This document shows, in pieces, positions 11,089-23,299 of a DNA stretch of 64,000 nt. A program made the translations under genes and the position numbers. Under the pieces are notes generated by a model that saw nothing but the letters and a program-made list of their open reading frames with translations, was not told the origin of the DNA and ran no database searches. The stretch comes from Panax quinquefolius (Eukaryota; Streptophyta; Magnoliopsida; Apiales; Araliaceae), in assembly GCA_020205615.1 (NCBI GenBank), contig JAINUW010000697.1, positions 310,001 to 374,000 of the forward strand, read 5' to 3'. Position 1 is the stretch's first letter. Each line of letters opens with the position of its first letter.

Positions 11089-12427
11089 ACTCTAACTAGC
11101 CATAGCCCATATAAATTCACATAATCGATCGCATAATGAAAATGCTAACTCTTTAAACTCAAACTACATCAAGCCTTTAGAACAAGACAACATATGCAAG
11201 AAAGGATCAGAAGGGCATTAACATGAGAACAAAAAAAATTTAACTTGTGCAAAGTTTAGCTACATTAGGCTATGTGGAGTTACCCATGTAACAAGCTTTT
11301 GATCAATGACTCCCAAGCCAGACGGCTTTAGGGCACTAGGTGTAGAACACCCCTAAGGATTTACTAACTCGACCAACAAAGGTCACATAATCAAGCTTAA
11401 ACCAAATTATACTTTTATTCTTTATATCTTAACAATCTCAACCTTTAGCATGACCGTGCAATACCTAATTATATTAGACTATTCAGAGCTACCCATGTAA
11501 CGAGCTTTTGTTCAATGACTCTCAAGCCAGATGACTTTAGGGCACTAGGTGTATAACACCCCTAAGGATTTAATAACTCAAGTAACAAAGACCACATAAT
11601 TAGGCTTAGCCAACTAAGGCTACTGCTATTATTATTATTATTATATTATTATTATTATTTTTAACTACAAACATGCCAAAAAACTAAAAATTAAACTTGT
11701 ATAAATGCCTAAGTCTTTTATTGATTTGCTTAAGAAAACTAGAGTTAACGTATTTCCAAAAAAATAACCATGTAAATTAAATTTGAAGTATAACTAGCTA
11801 CACCAGCTGACAAGTGCTCACTAAAAGGAACGGATCAATAACAGTCTCAAACTATCAATTAAACTAAACCCTAATTCACACATGCTTAACATATAACTCT
11901 TTGAAATATCTATAAATAACCATGCTTATCATTAGCCACAATAAAAAAAATATACAATCTATACCACCCATTCCAATCATATAAAATAGTTAAAGATAGG
12001 GTTTATCAAAGCCATAACATGGCACAAAAGATAAAAGATAAATATAAACCCTTGCAATAATAACATCTCAAAATAGGGTCTAGTAAAGGCATAACATGAC
12101 ACAAAAGATAGAAGCTATATCATGGCATAACAAGATAGATAAGCATCTATTCATAACAAAAAGATAGATAATTATCCATACATGACGATATACTAATCCA
12201 TACATCCAAAACATAACAATCCAAGGCTGCAATTAATAACTATTCATATTGCAACCTAAAATACTACTAAAGCCAAAAGATACCATAATAACAGTTCATA
12301 TGACATCATATAGATAATAAGATAAATAAAGACTGATAACCTCCCGAAACTTGAATCTGACAATGCCCTCATTGGCTAGGTATGCAGAAATCAAAATTAG
12401 TCTGTGCCGTCGCTGTCAGCGCCCTCA
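11089..12427. other. Non-coding flank with a two-copy 209-bp direct repeat
   Basis: No coding potential. 11260-11420 and 11470-11630 are direct repeats with 209-bp spacing, sharing TACCCATGTAAC, CTTTAGGGCACTAGGTGTA and ACACCCCTAAGGATTTA. A (TTA)n stretch lies at about 11627-11660, and AT-rich repeats with ACATGGCACAAAAGATA follow at 12000-12130. In minus orientation this lies just downstream of the split transposon-protein ORF and is probably the 3' end of the old Athila-like element. Confidence 0.45.
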
Positions 12428-12783
12428 TCCCTACTGGAGACAATGGTGGATATGGTGGAAAGAGAGGAGGCGCAGGAATTGGAATGACATAGAATCAACT
12501 TCCTCTCCACTAGATTCTGTGTAGATATTAGCCATAGTGGTGGCGAACTCGGCTTGATACTGCATCATAAGAACATACCTCTCAGCAATCACCTCCATAG
12601 GCCTCAGTTGCCTGTCAGATCTCTGAGAAGCTACATCTGCATTCTGGTGCAGGAGGGTCAGTGACGTTAGAATCTCAGCCAATGGTCCATCTGAGGAAGA
12701 GCCTAACTTTGGTGGCTAAGTAGATGGCCCAACCTCTGAAGCAGGAGGCGGCTGAGCAACTGGTGAATATCCCTCACGTCGGA
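12428..12783 (-). pseudogene. Putative plant transposon protein, C-terminal piece (3 of 3)
   Basis: The minus-strand frame reads from the hAT insertion site through a Pro/Ser-rich linker (VAQPPPASEVGPS) with an in-frame TAG, then a helical, Gln/Met-rich tail (NADVASQRSDRQLRPMEVIA) to a stop near 12428. This is the expected C-terminal architecture of the family, a Pro-rich linker then a short helical tail. It joins in sense to 13897-14378 once the hAT element and one TSD copy are removed. Confidence 0.65.
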
Positions 12784-12791
12784 CATGAGAC
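12784..12791. other. hAT target site duplication, left copy
   Basis: CATGAGAC, identical to 13889-13896. An 8-bp duplication is diagnostic of hAT transposition. Confidence 0.9.
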
Positions 12792-13888
12792 TAGGGGTGG
12801 TCATTCGGTTAATAACCGAACCGAATAAGCATTTCGGGTATAATCGAAAACCGGAATGCAACTGTTTTAAGTATCCGAATTACTAACCGAAATATACAAT
12901 AACAAGAATAATAGATACTAGAATAACAAGAATAAGTTATACGGTTAATCGGTTAATAATCGAATATGATGGTTTGCAACTTTGCATAAAATTAGAGCAG
13001 CAAAGATAAAACAATATATCAGATCTGAAACAAGACCACAACTCCACAAGGTAACAAATAGATTTGAGAAATTATATATATATGAATAGCTTTACATTTG
13101 CATTCAGTCATAATGGTAGAAAAAGAGGGGGGAAATGGCTGAGATCTTGGACGACTTCACCACCGCCGATGATATCAAGTACGCTGCCAGTCACCCCAGT
13201 CGCTCCTACATACTCGACGCCAAGCTAGGCCATGGCGGTGACACCTGCTGACGTCAAGCTAGGAATACTCCAACTCATATGCCTTCTGCATTCAATCTTC
13301 ATCATTGAGTGGTCTGAAATAGATTAGTGGAGAGATTACAACAAGCAGTCAAACACAGATTAGTGGAAGAGGACAACAAGCACATATTAGTGGAGAGAGA
13401 AGGCAGGAGGAAGAGAAGGAAGGGGGCAAATTTCTTGAATCGTGAGAATAGAAATAGAACTGGAAATCCAAAATAGATCTGAGATACTTAAGACTTAATC
13501 TGCATAGTATCCCTTGTGTATACCTAGAAGAGGGAGGAGAAGAATAGCTCTCTCTTTCTCTTTATCAATTGATAGAGAGAGAAATTAGGGTTTTGTTGAT
13601 GGGTCGAAGAGATAGTGACGACTGAGAAAAGTGAGAAATGAAAATTTGAGGTGTGAAGTTATTATTTCAAGTAGCAAGGCTTATCAGTTATTTACTTATT
13701 AAGGCTTATTCGGTTATTCATTTTAACCGAATAACCCAAAACTAAAACCCGTATAAACTAACCGTAAATCGTAAATAATTTCGGATATAACCGAAATATC
13801 AAAAATAACCGAATTATCAGAAAATTTCGGTTAATTTATTTCGGTTCGGTTCGGTAATTAGGTTATACCCATTTTTTGCTCAGCCCTA
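12792..13888. mobile_element. Non-autonomous hAT transposon, 1097 bp
   Basis: Ends TAGGGGTGGTCA and, inverted, TAGGGCTGAGCA, a short imperfect terminal inverted repeat of hAT type. Perfect 8-bp TSDs flank it. Subterminal regions on both sides carry many AACCGAAT/ATTCGGTT motifs, likely transposase binding sites. There is no transposase. The centre (about 13000-13600) is gene-like, with a short ORF and a CT-rich stretch resembling a promoter or leader, so it may carry captured host sequence. Confidence 0.88.
13135..13251 (+). other. Short ORF inside hAT, possible captured gene fragment
   Basis: A 38-codon ATG ORF starting MAEILDDFTTADDIKYAASH and ending at TGA 13249-13251. Its GC content and codon use are unlike the AT-rich surroundings. 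I do not recognise the protein. It could be the first exon of a host gene captured by the hAT element. Length alone is weak evidence. Confidence 0.35.
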
Positions 13889-13896
13889 CATGAGAC
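13889..13896. other. hAT target site duplication, right copy
   Basis: CATGAGAC, identical to 12784-12791. Confidence 0.9.
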
Positions 13897-14378
13897 GCCG
13901 CTCCATCCTAGACATTGAAGAGCGAGATAACATTGTGTCAATGACTGACATAGGCGGCTGAGCTATCTCATCTCCTCACCACTGAATGTTCACCCACTTA
14001 TACAGTTGGGTGATTAAGGATGGATGTGGAAGTCCCCCAAAAGTGCTGCTCCCGATAGCTTTTAGAATAGACTCATGAATGATAACCCCGATATCTACCT
14101 TCAGACCAGTGACAATAGTGAAGAACAGGATCGCTTGCTCTTTAGTTACGTCGCTATGGTGGCGAAAACTAGTCTTTTCTCCGGTATATTCATTGGTTTT
14201 CCATACTGTACCGGGCTTGCAAAGCCTTTTGATGATGTCCTCAAGGTCATAACTGCGAATCCCTGGCTTCATGTAATCCTTGCCATCAAAGCTAGGCATC
14301 ACGAATAAAGTATTGATGGTTTTACTGTTGAATGCAAACTGTTTGCCGTCGAACTTGAACTACTGCTGGACCTTCAGC
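13897..14378 (-). pseudogene. Putative plant transposon protein, central piece (2 of 3)
   Basis: The minus-strand frame encodes KFDGKQFAFNSKTINTLF then MPSFDGKDYMKPGIRSYDLE, the Cys-Lys-Pro-Gly segment CKPGTVWK, and HHSDVTKEQAILFFTIVTGL followed by IGVIIHESILKAIG. This order matches the domain Pfam calls putative plant transposon protein, found in ORFs associated with plant LTR elements. A TAG and a frameshift near 14360, and a TGA near 13974, break it. Function is unknown; an env-position ORF of an Athila-group element is one possibility. The right edge is the element C insertion site (TSD TCAGC). Confidence 0.75.
14374..14378. other. TSD of element C, left copy
   Basis: TCAGC, matched at 25859-25863. 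Both copies sit at the break in the split transposon-protein ORF, and sense coding sequence continues across the join. Confidence 0.8.
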
Positions 14379-15175
14379 GGTAACGCCCCCAAATTCAGGT
14401 ACTTGAAACCTGAACTCAGTGCTTTACGATACCATTTCTATGAGCGGAATAATACTAATAATAATAACAATAATATAAATACCAAACTTAATTTACATAT
14501 ATCAAAGTCTAATTCCAGGTACACGACCTTTACTACACTTCATTACATGATAGATAATAAATATCATTGCCTTAATAATATATAACTATTACAAAAGATA
14601 CCATTAAACTTATATTGTTTGTTTTCCTTTGTCCTTGTTCTTGCTTGAACCTTCTGGTTGATCACACTTAGCTGAAAACATTTAAATTAAGCAAGGATGA
14701 GCATTTGAGTGCCCAACAAGTAATAACAATTATAAATATTAGCCGAAATGATTAAATGTTTTCTTTATACATCACTTCTACAACGATTCAATAGTTGTGA
14801 AGTAAACTAAACCGATAATAATAACATAACAACTCTATCTCACAATTTTGAAACTACGTGTTGGCTATAAATGGGTATTAGTTGACAGGCTATAAACAAT
14901 GTTTTTAGTTATCGTTAAGGTTTAGCAGAACTTCATCTGCAAACCGTCATTACTTCTGTGCACGAGGGTGATCTCATGATAATGTGCCTGTGATTGATCA
15001 ATACTACATGCAAGAACGATATTATCATTCACTCTATCCGCCTTTAGGCGCAAAAATTGTTCCCGTGTTGGGATGTTCATACTTAGTCGGAATCCAAACC
15101 AAATCGGTTTGATTGGATCAATGAGGTTTTATCATATTCAACGATATTTCTAAATCATGTCTAATCTGGTGGTCG

Positions 15176-15176
<1 letters not shown>

Positions 15177-15223
<47 letters not shown>
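15177..15223. repeat. (AT)n microsatellite
   Basis: A pure AT dinucleotide run of about 46 bp within element C. Confidence 0.95.
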
Positions 15224-15225
<2 letters not shown>

Positions 15226-16719
15226 ACACGTGATTAAATATAATGATTATCCAAGTGGGGACACTTGTATAACTATATTTCAAATTAATGAACAAAATAT
15301 ATATATGAGTTATATAATTTAATATCATGTTGATAAACAATGATCGGATATAATATATATGATAATAAGGTTAATAATCTAGTACAATAATAATATAAAT
15401 CTGAATCTTCTTACTCATGTCCATTGTATAAAGAAAATACAAAGGTAGGATACTTGGCTGATACGCTGTTTACAATTCGAAACTTAGTTTTATCTTTTAT
15501 ATAACCACCTATCAGTAATAAGATCATTTTACTGATTAGAATAACATATTGTAACACATATGTGACGCCCCCAAAATTAGGTATACATCACCCATCTTGA
15601 GTCGCCAGATACATGGTACAGAATTCAAATACAACTTAATAATACAACTGTCGTGTACAATACGACAAAACATAAGCTCATGAGTTTGAATACAAATATT
15701 GTCTACTAGAAAGTATACAAACTCAAAAGGAGTCCTCATTACAATTATTATCACACTATTTCACAGAATAGTGAGGACTACTAATGCAATATCTAGGACC
15801 ATCACTCTGTTCCCCAACTAGTCCCAGCTACGTTCTCATTTCCTGAAGAGAACAGTAAAAGAAAAGGGTGAGCTCAACTAGTCCAGTAAGAAATATTATG
15901 ACTAAGATAATGTAGAATGATTTATCGTTAGCCTTCAACAGTGTTAAACTGATAAAATATAATAACTATCAAGTTTAACTGCAGCGGAATAAGCAATCCA
16001 TTAGAAGAGTCAAGTAGGGAATAAAATCTACTATCTTCTATGATTTAAAAGGTTTTTCATCACTTTTATCGCTGGGACTCAGCTTAATAAATAATCCACA
16101 TCATCGAATCACCCCTGCTACGGCCAAGGATATTCTATAGTATCACGACCACGAATTATCCATGCACCACGGCTAAAGATAATCATGTTTTCATCAACGG
16201 TCCTGATCTGCCATAAAACAATTCATCTTTGCACTACGGCCAAAGAGAATCCATAGCCATAATCATGCCAAAGAATCGTCCATCAATGCACTACAGACGC
16301 CAATGAGGACTTTCTCCACATCATTTGTAACATTACGGTCATGATTACAACCGAATAATCCTCGGTCATAATCATATCGAAGTCCATCTATGCACTATAG
16401 GCCACGTAGATGACTTTCAACAAAATATAAACATGAGGATGATGACAATGATATAAGAATTGATAAAACAAGTTCAAGAATTAATTTATCCAGGAACTAA
16501 TAGCGTCCAAATTGTCAACATGATCTTCGCTTTGTAGAGTAAAATTCAAGAAAGCTCGGAAGAATATTTCCATGAAAAGATCTTTGGATGAAGCACAAAT
16601 ATCAAGGATATTCCACTAATTTCATGGAGTATAGAAGTCAAAACTTTAACCAACTGAGTATAACAACGAATGGAATAACAAAAGAAATCACCATGCATGC
16701 TGTACTTCGCATAGACAGG

Positions 16720-17130
16720 TTATTCCAACAAAATACTAAATAACGAAACCAAGTCAGGCGAAATTCGCACCGACAAGATGTTCCAACAGAATAATAAAGA
16801 ACGGAATAACAATGAAATCACCATACATGCGGTTGTGACAGATCAAGTTATTCCAACGAGAATACTAATAAGGGCAGAATCAGTCCCACAGAAAACGCAT
16901 GCAGACAAGATATTCAGCAGAATAATAATAATAAAAGCGGAACCGGTTAAAACAAGAAAACGCATGTATGACGGGATATTCCAACAGAATAATAAAGACA
17001 GAATCAGGTCCAGCGTAAAACGCACAAACATGATATTCCAACAGAATAATAAAGACGGAATAATAGAAGAATATCACCAAGTAAAGGGTAGCCCACGTAT
17101 GCAGGTTATTCCAACTGAATAATAAAGAAT
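16720..17130 (-). repeat. Tandem repeat TTCCAACAGAATAATAAAGA in B LTR
   Basis: About six degenerate units of 55-75 bp, each with TATTCCAACAGAATAATAAAG followed by variable sequence containing CGCATG. It is confined to the 3' LTR because the region is deleted from the 5' LTR. Confidence 0.65.
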
Positions 17131-17329
17131 GGAATAACAGAAGTTCTCTTCATGAATACAAAAGAAATAATACTCCCTACGAGTACAACAAATAATATTC
17201 CCTACCTTAGAAAGAAAAGTCTTTGGATATAGAAGTAGTGAAGTAGCAGAACACTTTTCTTCTTTCTCTCTATAGTTTCTCTCTCTAGAGTTTCAGTGAA
17301 TTCGTAAGAAATAATGAATGGATGAGCTT

Positions 17330-17339
17330 CTATTTATAG
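17330..17339 (-). promoter_or_regulatory. TATA box of B 3' LTR
   Basis: CTATAAATAG on the minus strand, followed by CT-rich sequence, as in sister LTRs. The matching segment is missing from the B 5' LTR. Confidence 0.55.
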
Positions 17340-18146
17340 AAAAATGGACTGCATAGTAACTAATTCATGAACGGTCCAGATTGATTTACTTTAATCTCGA
17401 CGATCCATATTTAAAGCAAAATCTTTTAAATAAAATATAATAAATTCTATTTATAATCTAATAAAACGAATAACTTTATAAAAGATTTTTGCTATGCAAA
17501 CACTATGCAGAACCTTTATGCAAACACTATGCATAATAAAATATAATATATTCTAATTATTGTCTAATAAAATAGATAACTTTATAAAAGTATTCATTTT
17601 TTATATAAAAAGATTTTACTATACAAAATACTATGCGAGTATAACTATGCAACACTATGCATAATAGAATATAATATATTCTATTTATAGAATAACTTTA
17701 TAAAAGTATTACATTTTTATATAAAAGATTTTTCAGATTATTACATTAATAATACCAACAAAATTGAGTGACTTATCACGTAAGCATCAATAATTAATAC
17801 CGTGTGCTACTATACAACCACACGACATATTCACTCTTTAACACCGGGTGTTTCAACAGATTAACAGTAAAACTTTCGCCGTTATTTTCATAAAATATTT
17901 TTGTCATTTTCTCAATCCAGCATAATAATTCCGTTGTGGGGTCCACCAATGATTGTACTGTCGTACGGATATTCTCCGATAAAAAGAATATTCCCCGACC
18001 AATCGAATATTATACAACAACTTGCATACTTTTCAAAATTTATAAATACTACCCACAACTATAACACACACCATAATATTAAAAAAACTATTTCGAGAAA
18101 ATTAAATATTTATTAATAAAATTTGGGGTCTCACAATCTCCCCACC

Positions 18147-18440
18147 TTATGAAATTTCGCCCTCGAAATTTATGTACGTACCTGGTATACCGAACATGTG
18201 AGGATACCTTGACTTCACTTCAAATTCTAACTCTTGAGGTATAACCTTTGAGTGTTGAATACGATCTTTCTTATCCAAGATTTTAACATGTATCTCCTCA
18301 TTCGTTAAATTTTCTGCTATATCGTTTAGTTCTAATTTTATAATGTGGTTCAGGTCATCCACATATTTACGTAACATCGATACGGAAAAAAAGTTCTGAA
18401 CACGCAACATACTTGGCGGTAAAACTAGTCTATAGGCCAC
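18147..18440 (-). pseudogene. Chromodomain end of element B pol
   Basis: An ORF of 97 codons: MAYRLVLPPSMLRVQNFFSV, LRKYVDDLNH, VKILDKKDRIQHSKVIPQ, then the tail ending FEGEIS and a stop at 18147-18149, adjacent to polypurine tract AAGGTGGGGAGA. It is about 15 residues shorter in the middle than F because the KVLWRNHA segment is lost. Divergence from A/F/H is clear, in line with a separate subfamily. Confidence 0.8.
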
Positions 18441-19283
18441 AGTTCCTACTTCATCGAGGATTTCAAATGGGCCAATTAAATCGAGAGTTGAGATTTCCTC
18501 TCTTCGTCAAATCTTGCTTCTAGAATAACGCCATCTTAAACCTTCTTCTTTACATTCATCAGGTCCGGGTGTGTAGCTTGAGCGGCTTTAACTTTATTGA
18601 TTAAAGTCGATTCTACTCAGATATTCAAGATTATCTTCATGTGTGGGTTCGTATATTCGCACTTGTAACCGCAAGATACTTATCTTCTACTCAACGTCGT
18701 ACTACCTACGTTCGCACTTCCACGATGATATTGCATGGTACGATCGTAATCTTCAACAGCTCGAGCCAACGTCTTTGGCGCATGTTACGTTCATTTTAAG
18801 TAAAGAAATATTTAAGGGTTTAAGAAATGGGTTTTGTACTGGGGTCAATACAAAATTCGATTTCACGCTCTAGGGGTAGGCTAAGAAGTCTTCAAGAATA
18901 CGTCAGGAAATTTATTAACAATAGAAATATCATTCAAAACTGTGACTCTCATCCAAGACTTAGATAACACGTCACATTGATACCTATCAACTTGCCATCG
19001 TCATTCACGACATCGCCTACAGAAAGTCTGGCTTTGGTGAATTCCACACAAGAAAGTCAACAACGAAAGGCTCTTTACTTATGGCTTAATATGACAATGA
19101 TTGACTTTAGTGGTTTGGTTGCTTGAATTCGCATAACAGGTTGGTTAGGAATATGAAAACTAACAACCTTATGAAAAGCATGATGAGTAGTTAACCAATC
19201 GATTCCTAAAATCGCATCAAAAGTAAGTATTTTCAAAGAGACAAGATCGACACGTAACGTGAAATTCTTGATTTGAACAAGAT
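18441..19283 (-). pseudogene. Collapsed pol of element B (RT, RNase H, integrase mostly deleted)
   Basis: Short fragments in correct order only: protease end, the pre-RT linker (about 18820-19000), a jump to the RNase H tail ([24 protein letters not shown], ALSRR near 18680-18800), then a short pre-integrase linker, then the integrase C-terminal end. RT, most of RNase H and the entire integrase core are absent. Many stops and frameshifts are present. Confidence 0.75.
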
Positions 19284-19700
19284 TTATAAATAGTGGAGGT
19301 AACGAAGGTTTCTCCCAACAGATATATCAAAGTCTAACTTCTCCGGAGTTAACTTCAAACATTGAACACAACTAGGTGAAATAAAAGAGTGAGTAGAACC
19401 GGTATCTAACACGGTATAGACTTCGCAAGAGTTTATGACTAACATACCCTTGATAATTTTATTCAGGTTCCTTGTCACGAAAAAAAATGCTCTTTCTTAA
19501 ACTACCGGCTTTAGCTTGTCTGGGACATCCTTTGGCATCACTATCCCAACTGGACTTGACTTCACCATACAACAAAATCGAGCTAGGTGACATTCTCTTC
19601 CGTAATTAAAACACGTTTTGGATTGCTGTGTACAGTTTGGATGGATATGTCCCTCCTGTCCGCATTTGAAACATATGACCGGTGGTCGTTCTTCCTCCTT
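19284..19700 (-). pseudogene. Zinc knuckles and protease of element B
   Basis: Knuckle 1 reads CFKCGQEGHIHPNC and looks intact. Knuckle 2 reads CFNYGRECHLARFC, with the second Cys changed to Tyr. The protease motif [12 protein letters not shown] lies at about 19380-19420 in the ORF 19284-19478, which ends early by frameshift. Confidence 0.8.
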
Positions 19701-19726
19701 TGAAACGGGTGCTGGTGTCGACGTCT

Positions 19727-20657
19727 TTACATCATTGTTGAACCTTCTCTTCTTGAAATGTCCATTCTTATTATTTTGGCCATGATTACTACCGAAGTGG
19801 TTACCATTTCTGACATGTTGATTCCCTCCATGCTTATTATCACCGCTTTGATGATCAAGTTATCACCCAGTATTATCATTTTGTTTACCGCTCTCTTTTG
19901 GTTTGGTTGACTCATTATCGCGCTCTAATAACTGAGCCCTATTAACAACATCTGAATACAAACACAGTTTATGAGAGATAAGATATTGACGTATCTCAGG
20001 TTTTAAACCTCTTAGAAACATTCGCGTCATTCTCTCCTCATTATCAACCAAATGGGACGCAAATCAGGACAACTCAGCAAACTTGGCTTCGTACTGCGAC
20101 ACAGTCATGTTATTTTGCTCCAACTTGATAAATTCCACCTCCTTCATGTGATGAATGCTTTCAAGAAAGTACTTGTCATTGAACAGCTCTTGGAACTTCT
20201 TCCAAGACATCTTGAGTGCGTCAGGTTGGGTACGTTTTACAGATTCCCACTAGTGATCTGCCTCTTCACGCAACATAAAGGTGGCAAAGGGAACCTTTTG
20301 CTCCTCGAAGCATCCCAAGACATCAAATATCTGGGTGATCAGCTTTAACCACGTCTCCGCCTTAAGTGGTTTTGGCTTTCCCAAAAACTCTGGTGGTCCT
20401 AGCTCCTTGAATTGAGTAGTGGTGACCAACCGTGGGTTGCCATTGTTTCCTCCTACATTATGAACAGGAGTCGCCTTCGCCTGATGTTGCATGAATTCTA
20501 AAAAGCTCTTAAACGTACCATCATTCGTCAATTGATCAGTGTTGTTGTTTACAAGAGGATTATCGTCATCATGTTGTACATTATCCTGATTATTGATCTG
20601 TGGAGACTCAACAGTCTCCTGTGCTCCATTGCTTATCTCAACATTTTCAGATGCCAT
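19727..20657 (-). pseudogene. gag: gag of element B
   Basis: Start codon at 20655-20657 (MASENVEISNGAQETVES). The first ORF runs to about 20250 through FKSFLEFMQHQ, ELGPPEFLGKPKPLKAETWL and IFDVLGCFEEQKVPFATFML, then a TAG in place of Trp. Later pieces are VDNEERMTRMFLRGLKPEIR and LYSDVVNRAQLLERDNE (19863-20051). This is the gag capsid region of the chromovirus. The least damaged part is the N-terminal 140 codons. Confidence 0.85.
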
Positions 20658-20839
20658 TTTCAAATACTGCCACAAAACAAGGGTTAACTAAATAAATTAA
20701 CATATCACATGTTATCCCTATATTCTGACCGATCAATTAAATACCAATTAAACTTAGGTAGGTCATACTAGCGAAGGAATTCCCCGTCTCTCCCCTCCTA
20801 GTTCTTATCTCACATCTCAGCCAGGGATCATATCCCTAA

Positions 20840-20851
20840 GCTCTGATACCA
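20840..20851 (-). other. Primer binding site of element B
   Basis: TGGTATCAGAGC on the minus strand next to the 5' LTR at 20854; complementary to initiator tRNA-Met. Confidence 0.85.
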
Positions 20852-20853
20852 AC

Positions 20854-21768
20854 TGTGACGCCCCCAAAATTAGGTATACATCACCCATCTTGAGTCGCTA
20901 GATATATGGTACAGAATTCAAATACAACTGTCGTGTACAATACGACAAAACATAAACTGTGAGTTTGAATACAAATATTGTCTACTAGAGAGTATACAAA
21001 CTCAAAAGGAGTCCTCATTACAATTATTATCACACTATTTCATAGAATAGTGAGGACTACTAATGCACCATCTAGGACCATCACTCTGTTCCCCAACTAG
21101 TCCCAGCCACGTTCTCATTTCACGAAGAGAACAAGAAAAAAGAAAAGGTGAGCTCAACTAGCCCAAGAAGAAATATTATGACTAAGATAATGCGAGAATA
21201 ATTTATCGTTAGCCTTCAATGGTGTTAAACCGATAAAATATAATAACTATCAAGTTTAACTACTATGCAAACACTATGCATAATAAAATATAATATATTC
21301 TAATTATTATACAATAAAGCAGATAACTTTATAAAAGTATTACATTTTTATAAAAGATTTTTCGTATTATTACATTAATAATACCAACAAAACCGAGTGA
21401 CTTATCACATAAGCATTAATAATTAATACTGTAGTGTACTCTTATGGAACCACGCGTACATCGCATTTCTTTTAACACTTAGGGTGTTTCAACAGTTAAC
21501 GGTAAAACTTTCGCCGTTATTTTTATAAAATATTTTTGTCGTTTTCTCAATCCGACAGTAATTCCGTTGTGGGGTCCACCAATGATTGTACCGTCATACG
21601 GATATTCTCCGACAAAAAGAATATTCTCCGACCAATCGAATATTATACAACAACTTACATACTTTTCAAAATTTATAAATACTACCCACAACTATAACAC
21701 ACACCATAATATTAAAAAAATTATTTCGAGAAAATTAAATATTTATTCATAAAATTTGGGGTCTCACA
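20854..21768 (-). mobile_element. 5' LTR of element B, internally deleted
   Basis: 915 bp against 2575 bp for the partner. One deletion removes the equivalent of about 15980-17515, including the TATA box and minisatellites; a second of about 120 bp corresponds to about 17580-17690. Both ends are intact. Confidence 0.85.
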
Positions 21769-22049
21769 ACATAACACTGCTTATTGCAGTCAGCACATAA
21801 CCTAATCACATTGGCACATAAGTTTAGCAGTCACTATATCACAAACAAACACGTAGCTAGTCAAATTGTCTAAGTTCAGAACAATTTCTGAAACATGTCG
21901 GTGTACCGACGACATTATCGGGTAATTATCGAGTCTAAAACTCTATAGTGTAGTTCAATATTCCTTTAGATATTTTAATATCAGTCGTATTATTTTTCAT
22001 AGCCGTATAATAATTTTTAAATAATTATTATAATTTTTATGATTTTTCA

Positions 22050-23045
22050 AACTTTGGAATCGTTATTAAATGATTTAAATAATTTTATTAATATTTAATT
22101 AATATTAAAATATTAATGAAACCATTGCCAAAATATTAAAGTTATTTATAATAACTCAAAATAATTTTAAAACACTTTTATTACTCCTTAAATGATTTTA
22201 AAAACAATTAAAATCATTTTTAAATAATTACCATTAATATTTAATTATTAATGTATTATTCATCAAAATATAAAAAGTCCTTAATTATAACTTAAAATAT
22301 TTTTAATCCATTTATTTCCTTTTAAATGATTTTAAATCAATAAAATCATTTTTAAATTATTTATTTAATATTATTATTAAATAACTCTATTATCATTTAT
22401 AATAAATTAATAATCATTAATATTAAATTATCAATGAAATTATCCTTTAAATATTAAAAGTTATATTTTATAACTTAAATTATCTTTAAACACTTTATTT
22501 TTATTTAAAATAATTTTTATAATATTAAAATCATTTTTAAACTAATTTATCTAATATGATTATTAAATAACTTTAATATCATTAATAATAATTAATTAAT
22601 GAAATTTACTTTTAAATATTGAAAGTTATATTTTATAACTTCAAATATTTTAAATACCTTATTATTATTTAAAATGACTTTTACTATAATAAAATCATTT
22701 TTAATTTATTTATTTAATTCATTTATTAAATATCTTAATTATCATTAATATTAATTTATTAATGAAATTTATCACAAAATATTAAAATTCATTAAAATTA
22801 ACTTAAAATATTTTCTTATATCATAATATAATTTTAAATGATTTTTAAGTATTGAAATCATTTTTAACTAATTTATTTAGTATTATAATTAAATAAATTA
22901 AATACTATTAATATTTCAAAAATATTAAATATTTATGAAATATACTTAAAATAATTAAAAACTAATTTTTAGATTTTAAAATAATTTTTAATAATTTATT
23001 ATGTATTTTTAATAATTTAAAACTATTTTTTTCTATTTATTTTTT
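22050..23045 (-). repeat. AT-rich tandem repeat, about 165-bp period, in element C
   Basis: About six degenerate units with the landmarks TTAATGAAA, AATATTAAAAGTTATATTT, TAACTTAAAAT and AAATCATTTTTAAA. The TTAATGAAA-like landmarks fall near 22112, 22246, 22430, 22593, 22757 and 22932. There is no coding content. Confidence 0.65.
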
Positions 23046-23299
23046 TAAAATAATTAATTTCTGAAAATATTTGTCGCTAAAGGTCCCTATAGCGATGAAA
23101 CTGTCGCTATAGGCGTTCTTGAGCTGTTCTTGAGCATTCATAAGGCAGTTTCGACTTGCCTCCTTTGACCAAGTGTAAATCAGTGTGTATTTTATTTTTG
23201 GGAATGATATTTATCTGAATTTGTAGTGTTCGTGTAGGAATACATTACCCAACAACAAACATAGTCATAACATGCATAACAAAGGAGATCTGGGTACCC

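Larger units (their letters stand above)
15561..18135 (-). mobile_element. 3' LTR of element B, full length
   Basis: 2575 bp. It contains a TATA box (CTATTTATAG on plus, 17330-17339), a degenerate GCACTACGGCCAAAGA minisatellite at about 16085-16410, and a repeat with TTCCAACAGAATAATAAAGA units at about 16720-17125. Plus-strand ORFs at 16778-17122 are products of this repeat. Confidence 0.85.
15561..21768 (-). mobile_element. Element B: deleted chromovirus with TSD ACATA
   Basis: LTRs at 15561-18135 (3') and 20854-21768 (5', internally deleted) enclose a 2.7-kb internal region on the minus strand. TSD ACATA lies at 15556-15560 and 21769-21773. LTR ends on the minus strand are TGTGAGACCCC and GGGGGCGTCACA. 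The primer binding site is at 20840-20851. It is the same broad family as A, F and H, but a distinct subfamily. About 2 kb of pol, including RT and integrase cores, is missing. Confidence 0.88.

Noticed and set aside
16778..17122. 114-codon plus-strand ORF in the B LTR
   Set aside because: Composed of repeated FQQNNKE-type units from a tandem DNA repeat; opposite strand to the element.
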